The notes under the pieces were generated by a model. It was not told the origin of the DNA, ran no database searches, and saw nothing but the letters and a program-made list of their open reading frames with translations. This document shows positions 24,682-35,400 of a DNA stretch of 64,000 bases, one piece after another (position 1 is the first letter of the stretch; each line of letters begins with the position of its first letter). A program made the position numbers and the translations under genes. This DNA comes from Mycogone perniciosa (Eukaryota; Ascomycota; Sordariomycetes; Hypocreales; Hypocreaceae): assembly GCA_025331125.1 (NCBI GenBank), contig JAOALB010000206.1, forward strand, positions 1-64,000, written 5' to 3'.

Positions 24682-25529
24682 ATGCCTCCTCAACAGCCTC
24701 ACAGCCTTTCTACAACGACAACTATTTTCTTGATTCTGCTGCTTTTTATCGCCTTGTTTCCGGATTTATTCCACTTTTTCTGGACACTGCCATTTAGCCT
24801 CATCTTCTCACGCTCTTCCACTCCATCAACGGGAAACAACATCCAAGACTCCATTTCCACCATGTCATGGTTCCAGAAGCAAATCACACTCCCGGCCAAA
24901 TCACGCGGGTCTTATCTTATCACTGACCAAATCGTCTCTGCTTTGCCTGAGATCAGGAATTACAAAGTCGGCTTGCTCAACCTCTTTGTTCAACATACCA
25001 GTTGCGCACTTAGTTTGAATGAGAACTGTATAACACCCACATTTCAGTCTATCTAAACTCGAATAGTGTATCTGACGGTGGCTATATAGGGGACGAAGAT
25101 GTAAGAGCCGACATGAGCGACGCGTTAGATCGTATTGCTCCGGAATACGGTGCCAAAGGGGAGGCTCTATATCGCCATGAGCAAGTGCAATGTTCAACGT
25201 CCCAAGAACCTCCAGACGGCTAATCTGCATCATTTAACAGCGCTGAAGGTCCTGATGATATGCCGGTGAGAAGTAACGTCTTATGAGTTGGCTTTATATC
25301 TCTGACAGCCTATAGGCACATATCAAGTCTGCTCTGATTGGCGCCAGCGTCACCATTCCTATTAAGGACGGAAAGTTGGTATGTAATCCAGTTGCGACAT
25401 TTCATCAGGCTACTCATCCTGATATCGCTCCAGGCTGTTGGAACTTGGCAGGGCGTTTGGTATCTCGAGTTTCGATCGAGCAAGCATCAGCGACGTGTGA
25501 TGGCTACCATCCAAGGAGAGAAAGCGTGA
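24682..25529 (+). CDS. YjbQ/UPF0047-family protein with an N-terminal hydrophobic segment
   Basis: Member of the widespread UPF0047 family (bacterial YjbQ, reported to have thiamine-phosphate synthase activity); the fungal role is unknown. Five exons: 24682-25027, 25090-25180, 25241-25265, 25316-25378 and 25434-25529; 207 codons. Intron 2 is GC-AG (GA|GCAAGT), and only with it does YRHDAEGPDDMP form. Family motifs are intact: LFVQHTSCALSLNEN, then WDEDVRADM, then GPDDMPAHIKSAL, and GTWQGVWYLEF near the end. The His of QHTS and the later H and E residues line the trimer active site in homologues. About 45 residues from the first ATG are very hydrophobic (IFLILLLFIALF), suggesting a membrane anchor. 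An in-frame ATG at 24862 (MSWFQKQI) would give the ordinary soluble protein. The last exon is duplicated in tandem just downstream. Confidence 0.88.
25181..25240 (+). other. GC-AG intron 2 of the YjbQ-family gene
   Basis: The donor is GCAAGT after CATGA and the acceptor is AACAG. Splicing here restores the family motif GPDDMP, and no alternative GT donor does so. This is the second GC-AG intron within 2.5 kb. Confidence 0.85.
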
Positions 25530-25630
25530 GACAATCCGGCAACATCTGGAGTTCAGGGCAGACAAGCATCAGCATCGTGTGATGGCTACCATCCAAGCAG
25601 AGAAGGTGTGAGAAAACTCGGCAATATCCG
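25467..25630 (+). repeat. 82-bp imperfect tandem duplication of the YjbQ terminal exon
   Basis: Unit A is 25467-25548 and unit B is 25549-25630, aligned without visible gaps and with roughly 85% identity over the part compared by eye. Unit A holds the functional end of the gene (EFRSSKHQRRVMATIQGEKA then stop). Unit B, beyond that stop, reads EFRADKHQHRVMATIQAEKV then stop in its own frame. Both copies therefore keep an open C-terminal peptide and a terminal TGA. Confidence 0.85.
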
Positions 25631-25726
25631 TTCATTTATACAGATGAATTCCAGATTTTGAAAACTCATAAATTCTCCCATGCGCCAAACACCATCGCCA
25701 TGTTTCCAATGCATCGACCACAGCGA

Positions 25727-26584
25727 TCAATGCGTTCCGTTTTCCTCATTCATATCGGTGTCATCACCAGCGAGGACCTTTGTCTTCGGTACATATCCAT
25801 CTGGAGCGCCAGTGCCCGGCGTAGCGGCCACAACATTGCCATTCTCGTCCACAAACTCGAAATTGTAACGGCTGAGGATGTGGGGAATGGCCGAGAGCTG
25901 TGGGCCATACCGAGCGGTGTTATCGTAGAGCTCGAACAAGGGCACAGCAAGAAGCTTCATATTCTTCGGAACACTCAAGACCTCTGTGGCCAGGAATTGT
26001 TAGCAGGCGCCATAGATTCGAGGGCATTCCGGGGAGTGCAACATACTGCTCCTGGGCAATTGAATGAAATAAAACTTCTTGCACTCCTTTGGTCGCGTGA
26101 CATGAGCAGGAACAAAGGGGTACATGAACGTCTCGAAGTTCGGCCGCCACCACTGCGCAAGACATTCGCCGACTTCCCAGTCTCCAGCCTCTTCGCCCTC
26201 CCCTAATCGGCCGACCGGCGCGAGCCTCTCGTCTAATCGGGCCTTGAAACCCTCAACCTCGTCATCCTCGGGTCGAAGGTAGTCACCGGGGAGCTTGAAG
26301 AACGCGTTCGCAATCTGCAGCATCAGGATGTGCGGGTGGTTGTGTTCGTGGCACACCAAGATGCCCTCACAGGTGCGGCGCATGCCATGCTCGGTGAAGT
26401 GCTCCTCCAGGCGCTTCAGGCGGGCGATTACCGACGGGTCCTCTTCAGGCTGGGTCTCTTTCACGCCAAATGTGTAGTTTGAAAGAGGGTATAATGTGAC
26501 CTTGGGCGGCTGGTTGGCGTTGAATGCAAGTGGAATTGTTGGCGGAGACCCTGATTGCAGGGCTGAAGCTGGAATAGTGGACAT
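25727..26584 (-). CDS. Cleavage factor Im 25-kDa subunit (CPSF5/NUDT21 orthologue)
   Basis: Nudix-fold RNA-binding subunit of pre-mRNA cleavage factor I, which helps choose poly(A) sites in the nucleus. Two exons, 26584-26047 and 25983-25727, with a 63-nt intron, give 264 residues. The family hallmarks are clear: LYPLSNYTFGVKE near the N-terminus, RRTCEGILVCHEHNHPHILMLQ, FFKLPGDYLRPEDDE, the WWRPNFETFMYPFVPAH segment, and the C-terminal VPLFELYDN. Human NUDT21 binds RNA without hydrolysis, and the same degenerate Nudix box is expected here. The last 45 residues are an acidic extension (DDTDMNEENG). It is convergent with the YjbQ-family gene, leaving under 200 nt between the stop codons. Confidence 0.95.
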
Positions 26585-28235
26585 GTTGAATCGATATATA
26601 TGCGCAGGAATGACAAGAGCGTCCTCTAAATCGATTGCACACCTCTTCTAGCAGGCCGTCCCAAGTGGTGGATCGTTGGAGGTGAGCTTGCTTCAGGTCA
26701 CAAGAAGACTGTACCCACAGCTGGCAATGAAGCTGTTGGCAAAATTCTATACCTTGCCTGTATGTTCAAAAAGGGCAAGGCGGTGTAATCCGGGACTAGC
26801 TGCTTACGACAGGTATGTAAGAGGTATTAGTAGTAGATAATACGAAGCCGGCTTTCAAAGTGGTATTACTACTACGAAGTACAAGCCATATCTTAAGACG
26901 GCTATTTTAAGTGATCTGTGAGATATCTATTACGAAGATTAACAGCGGGTTGGTGGGCTTCTGGCGAGCTCCCGAATTTTCTCTGTGCAGTGTCGTCAAG
27001 TCGCCGTAATGGCAGCATCATCTCTTCTCTTCCGAGTGAAGAAATGTCCTAGGAGGTAAGGAGTACTCCGTACTACTACATACATAACTAACTACTGGGC
27101 GCATCCGTATTTACACACGCATAAACGGCGATTAGTAGATGCTGGCACCAGTAACTAGTTGATCGTATGTACGTGATCTGAAACCTTGTTCTGGTTGGGC
27201 AAATCTGAGATGTTAGCAACCGGCCGATGAGGGGCCTTAACTCACCGAGTTGGCGAGTCAGCAGGGGAGATCTGCTGATTATGCATGAGCAGCCCTCAAT
27301 CAACCACCCCAAACGGGTGGCAAAAACAGGAACCGCAACATCGTAACAAAGGTCGAAGTATTACGAAGTACGAAGTAATACTCCGTACTCCGTACTCCAT
27401 ACCGGTATATCTTTTGTTGGCTTTCTTTTTGGACCCCACTTCATCCCATGTCAAGACGAGGGAGGATTTGGCCACACCTCTTGTTGGGGACTGATCGGGA
27501 AACAGGCTGGAACTTTGGGTCCAAACAGCTGGTTTCCCACACACACGCAATCGATTATCTGCCCATCTACTTTGTATCTTGGCCCTGTCGATGCCTGTAC
27601 TTACAGCCCAAGCCCGGCTCCCTACCCCATATCAGACCGAGTGGTTGTTGTACATCGCAATTAGTACGAAGTAGTAACTTAGTAGGTAGATACTTGGGTG
27701 TTTCGTATATCAACAATATTTTAGTAGTACGAGTAATCAATTAAAGGAAGGAAGGCACTTGGTGTGATCACACGATATGCCCTATCTGTTTAGCGTGTGC
27801 CCCCAAAGGAACGGACCATCTGCCCAAGGCCATTTTTGGTGCGGCTCCGGAACCTCAGCAAAATGGAGCCTGGACTCTGTCCCAAGAGCCAAGAGCCATT
27901 ATTATACTACTATCGCATGCTGATAGGCACAATGAAATCTCGGTGTGCGAAAATAGTCCTTCTAAGTTCTCACCACCAAAGGTCACGGGCTGGCTGGCCA
28001 GAAGGGTGGGGGGCAGCCCGCAATTGTAATTAACCCACTGCCCTCGCTACCGAAACCATCCTGTCCATCTTTACGCCTTCAAGACGCAAAGGAACCTTGA
28101 ACTCTCTGGCTGCCGTATAGAGTTTTTGGCTCCAACGCAGCGACAGCCTTCGCTCCCCGCCTCTCCTGTTAGCGTCATGCGCAGATCAAGGCCATTGATA
28201 CGCTCCAGTCCGCTTGCAGCATCTTGAGAGCCGCA
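26585..28235. other. Gene-free spacer with TACTCCGTA and TACGAAGTA copies
   Basis: Divergent interval between the CFIm25 gene and the disordered-protein gene. TACTCCGTA copies occur at 27064, 27379 and 27386 (the last two overlapping by two bases), with overlapping TACGAAGTA units around 27362. The right end presumably carries the downstream promoter. No coding frame is convincing. Confidence 0.55.
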
Positions 28236-30077
28236 ATGGAGGCGAGGCTGCTTGACAGCCTCCACTACAAGCTCGACGATCTGGAAGGCAAGATTCGTGC
28301 CTATCGCGGGGACTTGATAGCCGACTTCCAGCACCACTACCATGATCTGCTCGGCGACGTGGATCCCGGCGTTGCATCCAGCATCGAGCGAGCCATCGTG
28401 ACGTCCTTTGCCAATTACCCGACACTCCGCCCCGAACTTAAGGCGGCTGACTCACGACCAACGCAGGACAGTCCAAGACCAGCTGCATTCCAACAGTCCC
28501 CGACGCCCGTTGCTGTGTCTTCCCGCATCGAGGCCCCGGAAAGCTCGCGCGACAGGGAGAGCGAATTGCAGGGTCTCTTTACGCCAAGCTATTTGCCCTT
28601 GCTCGATAGTTCCCCCCCAAACGTACGCCCTACCATCTCGGTCGCCACCACGACTGCCCCTCAGACCACCACCACAATCCCCTTCCCACTTCTGCCTGAG
28701 ACAGGCCATTCGAGCGCCGGCACTGGGACTGACGCAGGAAACGGCATGGTCATGGATGGGCACTCAGAGCCAGGCGGAGCGCCTCCTGCGACGGCGCAGG
28801 CAGCTGCCGAAACAGGCAGCCTTGCGCGGGCAACGACGGATGATTCAACCTCGTCTGTTTGTTCGGATAAAAGCGACATCAAAGTCCGGCGAAGTGCCTT
28901 GCGGCGGTCGTCCAGCTTGTCTAAGCCTCCTCAAAGTCCCAGGCGGGTGCGCTTCGAATTCATGGGTGCCGAGGTGCTGCCTACGGCATCTCCCCAGCCG
29001 GCCGACTTTATAGCTCCCAGCGCATTGTCATCATATCCGGAGGATGACTCGATCAGCTCCGATACTATACTAGGCGATGACATAGAAGAGTACGAGCCTC
29101 CGCCTCGAAAGAGCTCTTCAACTGAGGCCCTGAGAGCATTGTCTAGGGCGCCAATGGACGAAGGTACTGTTTGGACCGTCGTCAATCCTGACGCGGATGA
29201 GATTGTGTCGCAACAACAAGATATGGCCACTCCTTTAGCGAAACTCGGTTCCATGGAGAAGATTGCTCCAACAACAGCCGACGCAGATCCCAAGACCTCT
29301 GCGAAAAGTCTTGGCGGTAATCGAACTAAGTATTCAGGTATTGGAGGTGCACCTAATGAGCCAGATGAGAATCAAGATGTTGATAACTCCTCGGACGAAG
29401 AGGACTTTTTGGCAATGGGAAAATCGAAATCATTCACCAAAAAAATCGTTTCCACCCCAATGCCTCGATTGCCAACCACAGAGAAAGGCAATGGATACTC
29501 AACCACGACCCCACCAACTAACAACGGGACCAAAGAGGCGAAATATCATGTTACTTCCGATGATGATGAAGGAGTGGATGATTATGACGATATGTTTCAT
29601 TTTGAACCTGGAGGTTTGAGTGCTCCACCTAAACCACGACAGCAACCATCACCCATACCGGATGAGCCTTCCGACGATGAATCTCACGAAGCAACGTCTC
29701 CAAAGACTCAGTCGAAGCCAACCCTCTACTCGACATCGCCGGCGGTTTCTATTACAAGGCCATCGCGGATGGATCCTCTGACTCCAACAATGGCAAGGTT
29801 TCAGCCCGGATCTCTTGGGTCATATAAAGGCCGCCCGGTGATCATGCCAGTTGTGAAAGACCCAGAAGTGCATGCCCGGGCTGCTTCGTTGGGGCAATTT
29901 AACACGTTTGTGGGTGGCTTGGACGGCCGGAGTGGGATGGATGAAGGAGATCTTAGCAGTTTTCGTGCCAGCGTTGTTCAATCTGGGTTCAACGGAACAC
30001 CTCGTAGTTTTACGGAGCGTTATATGATGGAGGAGGCACAGGCAGAAAGGGAGAGAAATCAGGGGACGACTCAGTAA
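28236..30077 (+). CDS. Conserved-looking, mostly disordered 613-residue protein of unknown function
   Basis: A single uninterrupted frame beginning at ATG 28236. The first 70 residues are rich in helix-formers (SLHYKLDDLEGKIRAY, then DFQHHYHDLL) and look like the only folded part. The rest is Ser/Pro/Asp-rich, with short acidic clusters (SSDEEDF, TSDDDEGVDDYDDMF) and many SP/TP sites, suggesting phosphoregulation. A short conserved-looking C-terminal element follows (SLGSYKGRPVIMPVVKDP) and ends in a charged helix (RYMMEEAQAERERNQ). I do not recognise the family. The frame is also open for 21 codons upstream of the ATG back to a TTAG, so an unseen upstream exon is possible. A 16-codon out-of-frame upstream ORF starts at 28177. 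Confidence 0.7.
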   Translation: MEARLLDSLHYKLDDLEGKIRAYRGDLIADFQHHYHDLLGDVDPGVASSIERAIVTSFANYPTLRPELKAADSRPTQDSPRPAAFQQSPTPVAVSSRIEAPESSRDRESELQGLFTPSYLPLLDSSPPNVRPTISVATTTAPQTTTTIPFPLLPETGHSSAGTGTDAGNGMVMDGHSEPGGAPPATAQAAAETGSLARATTDDSTSSVCSDKSDIKVRRSALRRSSSLSKPPQSPRRVRFEFMGAEVLPTASPQPADFIAPSALSSYPEDDSISSDTILGDDIEEYEPPPRKSSSTEALRALSRAPMDEGTVWTVVNPDADEIVSQQQDMATPLAKLGSMEKIAPTTADADPKTSAKSLGGNRTKYSGIGGAPNEPDENQDVDNSSDEEDFLAMGKSKSFTKKIVSTPMPRLPTTEKGNGYSTTTPPTNNGTKEAKYHVTSDDDEGVDDYDDMFHFEPGGLSAPPKPRQQPSPIPDEPSDDESHEATSPKTQSKPTLYSTSPAVSITRPSRMDPLTPTMARFQPGSLGSYKGRPVIMPVVKDPEVHARAASLGQFNTFVGGLDGRSGMDEGDLSSFRASVVQSGFNGTPRSFTERYMMEEAQAERERNQGTTQ

Positions 30078-30577
30078 GGGCGCGTATGGTTCGTGGGCTT
30101 CCAGGAGTCTTGGCTTGGGTTAATCTCTATTGTCAGTTTATGGCTTTACGGGTACGGGCTTGGGACTCTAGGGAACGGCAAATCTTTTGACGGCGTTGAT
30201 ATCGAGGCATTGATGGGGTGCATATGGCGGCAGGACGGTCATGCTTAAGGTTGGTTTTTTTATTTTATCTCTACGGCATTGACCTATGGATGGCTTTGCT
30301 CGAGAGGTTTTTTGTTGTCGCCGATCACGACAGTGTATGGGTTCCCTAAAAAATACATGAAAGGTTTTATGAGGTTTTGGTACTCCATACATATAAGCAT
30401 CACCAGCACTCAATGATATGTGGTGGCGTGAGGCGTCAGTTGTGAGTGGGGCTGGAAGCTACCGCTTTATCGAGGTTATCGCTCATTCCATTGGCGACGT
30501 CCATTTGACGAACCACCCTAGCCAACGTCTGCAAATTCATACAAGTCGAAATCGCTCTATTTCAACTGTATTCCAAA

Positions 30578-30915
30578 ATGGGTGGCCTAAATCTTGAGGT
30601 TTTCAAGGTGAGTCTTGTCCATCACACTTTCGTCCAGCCCTGCCGAAAGAGTCCTAACGAGCAATGCGCCTACAGTTCGGCACGTACTTGATGTTTCCCA
30701 TTGGCATCATGTACTACTTCGGAACCAACCTCGACAACCGGTTTACAGTAAATGGATTCTGGCCAAAGCCCGAAGAGTGCAATAAGCTGCCCCAGGATAG
30801 AGAAGAGGTCATAGCGGAGTACGAGAGGATTGTTGCGCGACAAAAGCTTCGCCAAGCCATGGAGCAGCAGCGACAAGTAGCGAAGACGCAGCATAATGAG
30901 ACAAACGGTTCTTAA
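30578..30915 (+). CDS. pet100: Cytochrome c oxidase assembly protein Pet100
   Basis: Small inner-membrane chaperone needed late in cytochrome c oxidase assembly. Exon 1 is only 30 nt (30578-30607, MGGLNLEVFK); a 68-nt intron follows, then exon 2 at 30676-30915, giving 89 residues. The family signature spans the junction: LEVFK then FGTYLMFPIGIMYYFGTN, the single transmembrane segment, followed by LDNRF and FWPKPE. The C-terminal 40 residues form a charged helix facing the matrix or intermembrane space. Automated annotation might miss exon 1 and start at the in-frame ATG at 30664 inside the intron. It is convergent with TACO1, another cytochrome-oxidase factor, about 200 nt away. Confidence 0.92.
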
Positions 30916-31117
30916 AATTCAGATCGCATCGGTCGACAGATATGGCGGCCCTTTAAAAAAACGATTTTGGACACGTACGAGTACGATTGGTACGTCGGTT
31001 GAGGCTGTCTGTGACTGTATAATGATGCATGGTCGGCGTTCTGGTTGGGACTGGTAAAACGTACGGCGCCCGATATTGTGGAAGCCCTTATTGTACATGA
31101 TTTATTCGTGCTATGTA

Positions 31118-32132
31118 TTATACATCTATATGCCTCTCTACCTTGTCCCATTCGTCATCCGTGATAGTTCCTTGGCGGATGTTGGCGTATATGGCTTTTA
31201 CCTCGGAATACTCCCGGAGGCCGGATAATAGGTTTTTTAATCCTTCGACCGACTGAGAAGAGTCGACGTCGGCCTTAGTATCCTCGTTTGGCGCCCATAC
31301 GATGTCTGATTCTAGCACCTCGAGCTCGAACCTTTTTGTCAGGGCTTCTGTGATGGCCATAAGTTTGGAGGGCTCGGTCCAGACTAAAAAACCACCATCT
31401 GGATGCTCCTCGACATCTTCAGCTCCATCATGCTCAATGGCTTCTTCCAAGACATCTGAAAGCGACGGCCCCCCTTCTCTGGCCTTGAAAACTGCGCGCC
31501 CGCGTCTTGAGAAGTAGAAAGCTGTAGACCCGACAACTCCGCCGGCCTTTTTTACCACAAATTTCAGGTCGTGTAAGCTGCGCGTCTTGTTATCCGTCTC
31601 AACATCAGCAACCAAAGCAACATTTGGAGGCATCAGGATTTCGATTGTCATGGATTCAAGCTGTGCGCCATTTGCCGAGCGTCCTTGACCTCTTGCGATT
31701 GCACCTTCGACTAAAGCTTTCGGAACACTGGCTGGTCCATAAGTTAGCTCTTGTTCGGACATTCTGATACCTGAGGCAGAGAACCTTTTGTGGCTGCAGC
31801 TATTGCGTTTGCTAATTGCGGATTAAACCTGACATCTTCTCCATACACTATTTTGAACGTCAGAGGAGGCTGGTCAATGGCGTAATGACTACCTAGTACT
31901 GACTTTTCGAGTACATGGTGATAAGTTTTGTAAAAGATGTACGATCAGCCATCTTCTTCTTGTCTGTAACAGCTTTGATATGTTTTGTTTTTGACCATTT
32001 GTTATGTCCCGCAAATCGGGGTGCCGTTGTCCCAAAAGATCGCAAACATCGTTGGCATATTGATAATCTGTGGAATGGAATTGACAGACAAGACCTTATG
32101 GAAACAGAAACTGATGTCCTTGGAAGGGCCAT
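31118..32132 (-). CDS. Mitochondrial YebC/TACO1-family translational activator
   Basis: YebC-fold protein; animal TACO1 promotes translation of mitochondrial COX1 and prevents ribosome stalling. Exons 32132-31904, 31847-31785 and 31731-31118 give 302 codons with the frame intact. The first 40 residues look like a mitochondrial presequence (RSCLSIPFHRLSICQRCLRSFG), followed by the diagnostic AGHNKWSKTKHIKA. VRFNPQLANAI, VPKALVEGAIARGQG and LESMTIEILMPPNVALVADV follow in the expected YebC order. Intron 2 (31732-31784) has a poor donor (GTTCTC) but a good branch/acceptor (GCTAAC ... CCAG); it is placed by homology of the joined exons. A GTATCA donor nearby would break the frame. Confidence 0.9.
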
Positions 32133-32496
32133 GATGAATTAATTCTTTTTTCTAGGTCGCAAGTCATGAGTCTCACAAAATCCTATGTATGGACACTATT
32201 TGTGAGATTGAAATCATCACTTCATATGAGCAGCCGAGCTTCATTGCGCTTGTTAAGCTTACTGGATCGCGGGTTAGATTGAAATGCGCCGGGTTAACGA
32301 TCTTCCCGAGAGCTTGGAGCGGAAGGCTGTCCATCCCGGAGTGCTGATTGGTTAGCTCACCACCGCTAGTCTGGATGCCCGTCGTCATATCTGGGCTGTG
32401 GAAACCTGGCCATCCCCTTTAAACAGTTTCAGACGACACAAACGATACAATTTCAGCGGAATCGGAACATTTTGACGGCATCCGCGATCGCCTACG
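32133..32496. promoter_or_regulatory. Divergent promoter interval between TACO1 and LAA1
   Basis: A 364-nt interval separates the two ATG codons, so both promoters must lie here or overlap the 5' leaders. No TACTCCGTA motif occurs in it. No specific transcription-factor site can be assigned with confidence. Confidence 0.5.
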
Positions 32497-35400
32497 ATGT
32501 CGTCGAGTCAGGAGCCCGAACCTCCAGCTGGCGCGCCGATCGCCCAGCCCAACACCGAATCCGAGCGGCATGAGTCCGCCAATCCGGAGCTCGACCTCCC
32601 GAAGCTCCAAGCGCTTCCCGCTGAACAACAAGACCTCTTTCTCCTCACATTTGTTTCGGGCCTGAAGAAACATGTGCTCGGGCTCTCAGCGGACGATTGC
32701 TCTGCTCAGCAGTTCTATCTCAAGCGAGAAATATTCCAGATCATCAACTTGTCCTCACCGCAACCGTCCCGAGTCATTAGGAATAATCTGGGGGCTTGCT
32801 TCGCGCACATCTTCGGGAAGGGAGACAGGAAACTACTATTCGAGACGATAAATGATCTATTGGCAATTATATCAGGAAACAAATCCAAGTCAGATAGCGA
32901 AACCCGAACGAAGCATGCTGCTGTTGGCTGTCTTGGAGATGTCTTCGCCTCAGCGGGGGATAGTGCGATTGGACTGCATCAACTCTCTTGCACAGGGCTG
33001 CTCAAGCTTCTGAAATCAGCATCCAGCAATGCAGGACTGCGCGCCGCTGCATTCATAGCTTTATCCAAGATTGTTACCATGGTTGAGGGCTCCATGGACG
33101 AGTATATCTCCCGAGATATTTGGAAACAGGGGAGAAGCTATGCCTCATCCGACAAGGGTAACTTGGTCGTTGTGTCAGCATGCCGATGCTTGAAGGCTCT
33201 GACCAAGCATACTCCCTATTTCAAAAACTCGGCTGATTTTGACAAACTGGAAACTGCCTTGTTCAAAGCTGCCGATTCATCATCTGCAAAGGTTCGGCAT
33301 GCTGTTGCCGGTTGCTTTGCTGAGGCTCTTGTCCAAGGATACTCAGAATCAAATGGTGATGGAGCAGCTGCCAAAAACAAAAAGTCCAAGGCCAAGCTCA
33401 AGCGGGCATCCACGCATCCCGGAATCACGGCAGATGAAGATGATATTCCGCCACGGCCGTCAAGTCCTGCTCCTGGAGCGAAGCGAAGCCAAGATCTCGC
33501 CATGTCCCTGCAAGATATACTGAAACTCTTGGCTGGGCATTATGTCAAAGGGGCAACATCTAACAAGACACGAGCTGCCATCGGTGTCTGCTATGGCAAA
33601 CTGTTTCGACGACTGGGGGAAACCACTGTCCAGTCCAATTATTTGAAGATTGTCGAAAGTTTAGCGATTGATGTGCTTGGCCATGCAACTATCAGCAACA
33701 ACCGTTATCGTTTATTGATATCGAGAAGGATCCTAGACACAGTCATTCAAGGTGTCATTGGTCGCAAGATCCTGGGTGAATCCGGGCAGACGTCTGCTGC
33801 AAAATCTCTGATTAATGGAGTTCTTAAGAATTATCCTCAAGCTCTAGCTGAACGGCCTGAGCCTCAGAAGCAGACGCTCATTGCTGCTCTGAATGCTGTC
33901 GCTTCGCTTATCAAGTCGCTAGGCTCCGCCGCGAACGGCTTCGCAGAAGCTTGTCGGGATGGACTGTTGCAAGTTCTTCAGTACCCAAGCTATACCGTCC
34001 AAGTCTTTGCGTCATATTGCATGAAGACTCTCGTCCTTGCTTGCCCCCAACAGCTACTCCCATGCCTCTCCGTTTGCATGAATAGCCTCAGTCGAGAATT
34101 ATCTCTACTTGGGACGGGCCGCAATTCACCAAGGAGATGCACTGGCTTCGCACATGGACTCGCGGCCACCCTGAGTGCCAGCCCTTCTCGCCCATTACAT
34201 GGATCGCTCGATATCAACAGTAGAGTTCTGACAATGGCAACAAATCTACTCAAGTCTAGCAGTCAGTCGGAACTCCGTGTCTCAAGTACTCAAATTCAAG
34301 TTGCTTGGACTCTTATTGGCGGACTCATGTCGCTTGGGCCGAACTTTGTCAAGATTCATCTCTCACAGCTGCTGTTGTTGTGGAAAAATGCACTACCGAA
34401 ACCTTTGGCCAAGGACAACACCTCAGCAAGGAGCTTCCTTGAAGCATCGTTCCTCACTCATGTCAGAGAATGTGCTCTGGGGTCCATCTTGGCATTCCTC
34501 CAGTTCAACAATCGGCTTTTAACGGTCGATGTCTCCAAACGGATTGCTGCAATGCTTCAAAGCACAACAGCTTTTCTAAAGGCCTTGCCGTCGAAGAAGA
34601 CAACAGATGATATTTCTCAAAGACTAACACCCGCGCTTCAACTCCAAGACCTGGACATGATGGTACAGCGCAGAGTCTTGCAATGCTACATCAAACTTGT
34701 GAACTTGAGTCCCGCTGGAGGAAGTGAGGCGCTGCTGCAGACCAATCTTTTGACCCTTGCAATATCGCTTTTTGCTGATCCCGATAATTATACCCCTAAC
34801 TCTCTGAGTGCGTCAATAGCCAACGCTGCTGGGACGTTCGAGTCGATCTGGGATGTCGGTGATAACACTGGTTTTGGGATTACTGGTCTGGTATCAGGAT
34901 TCAAAGTTAAAAGGCTTCCCGGCCAAAATGACTCTGCAACACAAGAGGAGCTTGACGTCAGCAGCCCAGAAGACTCGATCGACAAGCTCCTACAGTCGCC
35001 CGTCTGTGGCAGCCTAGAACATGACGCAGTGATGCTCTATATCGGGGGTGCAGACGATGTCACAGCCGGTCTCGACCCTCCAGCTACGGAGGTTATCAAC
35101 AATGCGATTCAACTCTTTGCTTTTGCTTTTCCCCTCACGCCAGCGAAGGTCCAGGAGAGTATCTTGGAGCAAATCAGAACATTTGCGTCGGCAGGCTCTC
35201 TTCAGAGAGACCCTGGTCGAAAAGCGGCTATCAATGTGAACGTCGCGGCCGCTGTCCTAAGCACCATGAGAGTCGCTGTTAAAGAGACAAGCTCTCCATC
35301 AGGAGATATCGCTAATATTGCCGTGGAGCGGCTATTACAGGACATTGTCAGAGACTTCGTTCTTGACTCGGATCAGTACGTCCGAGGCCTTGGCTATGCT

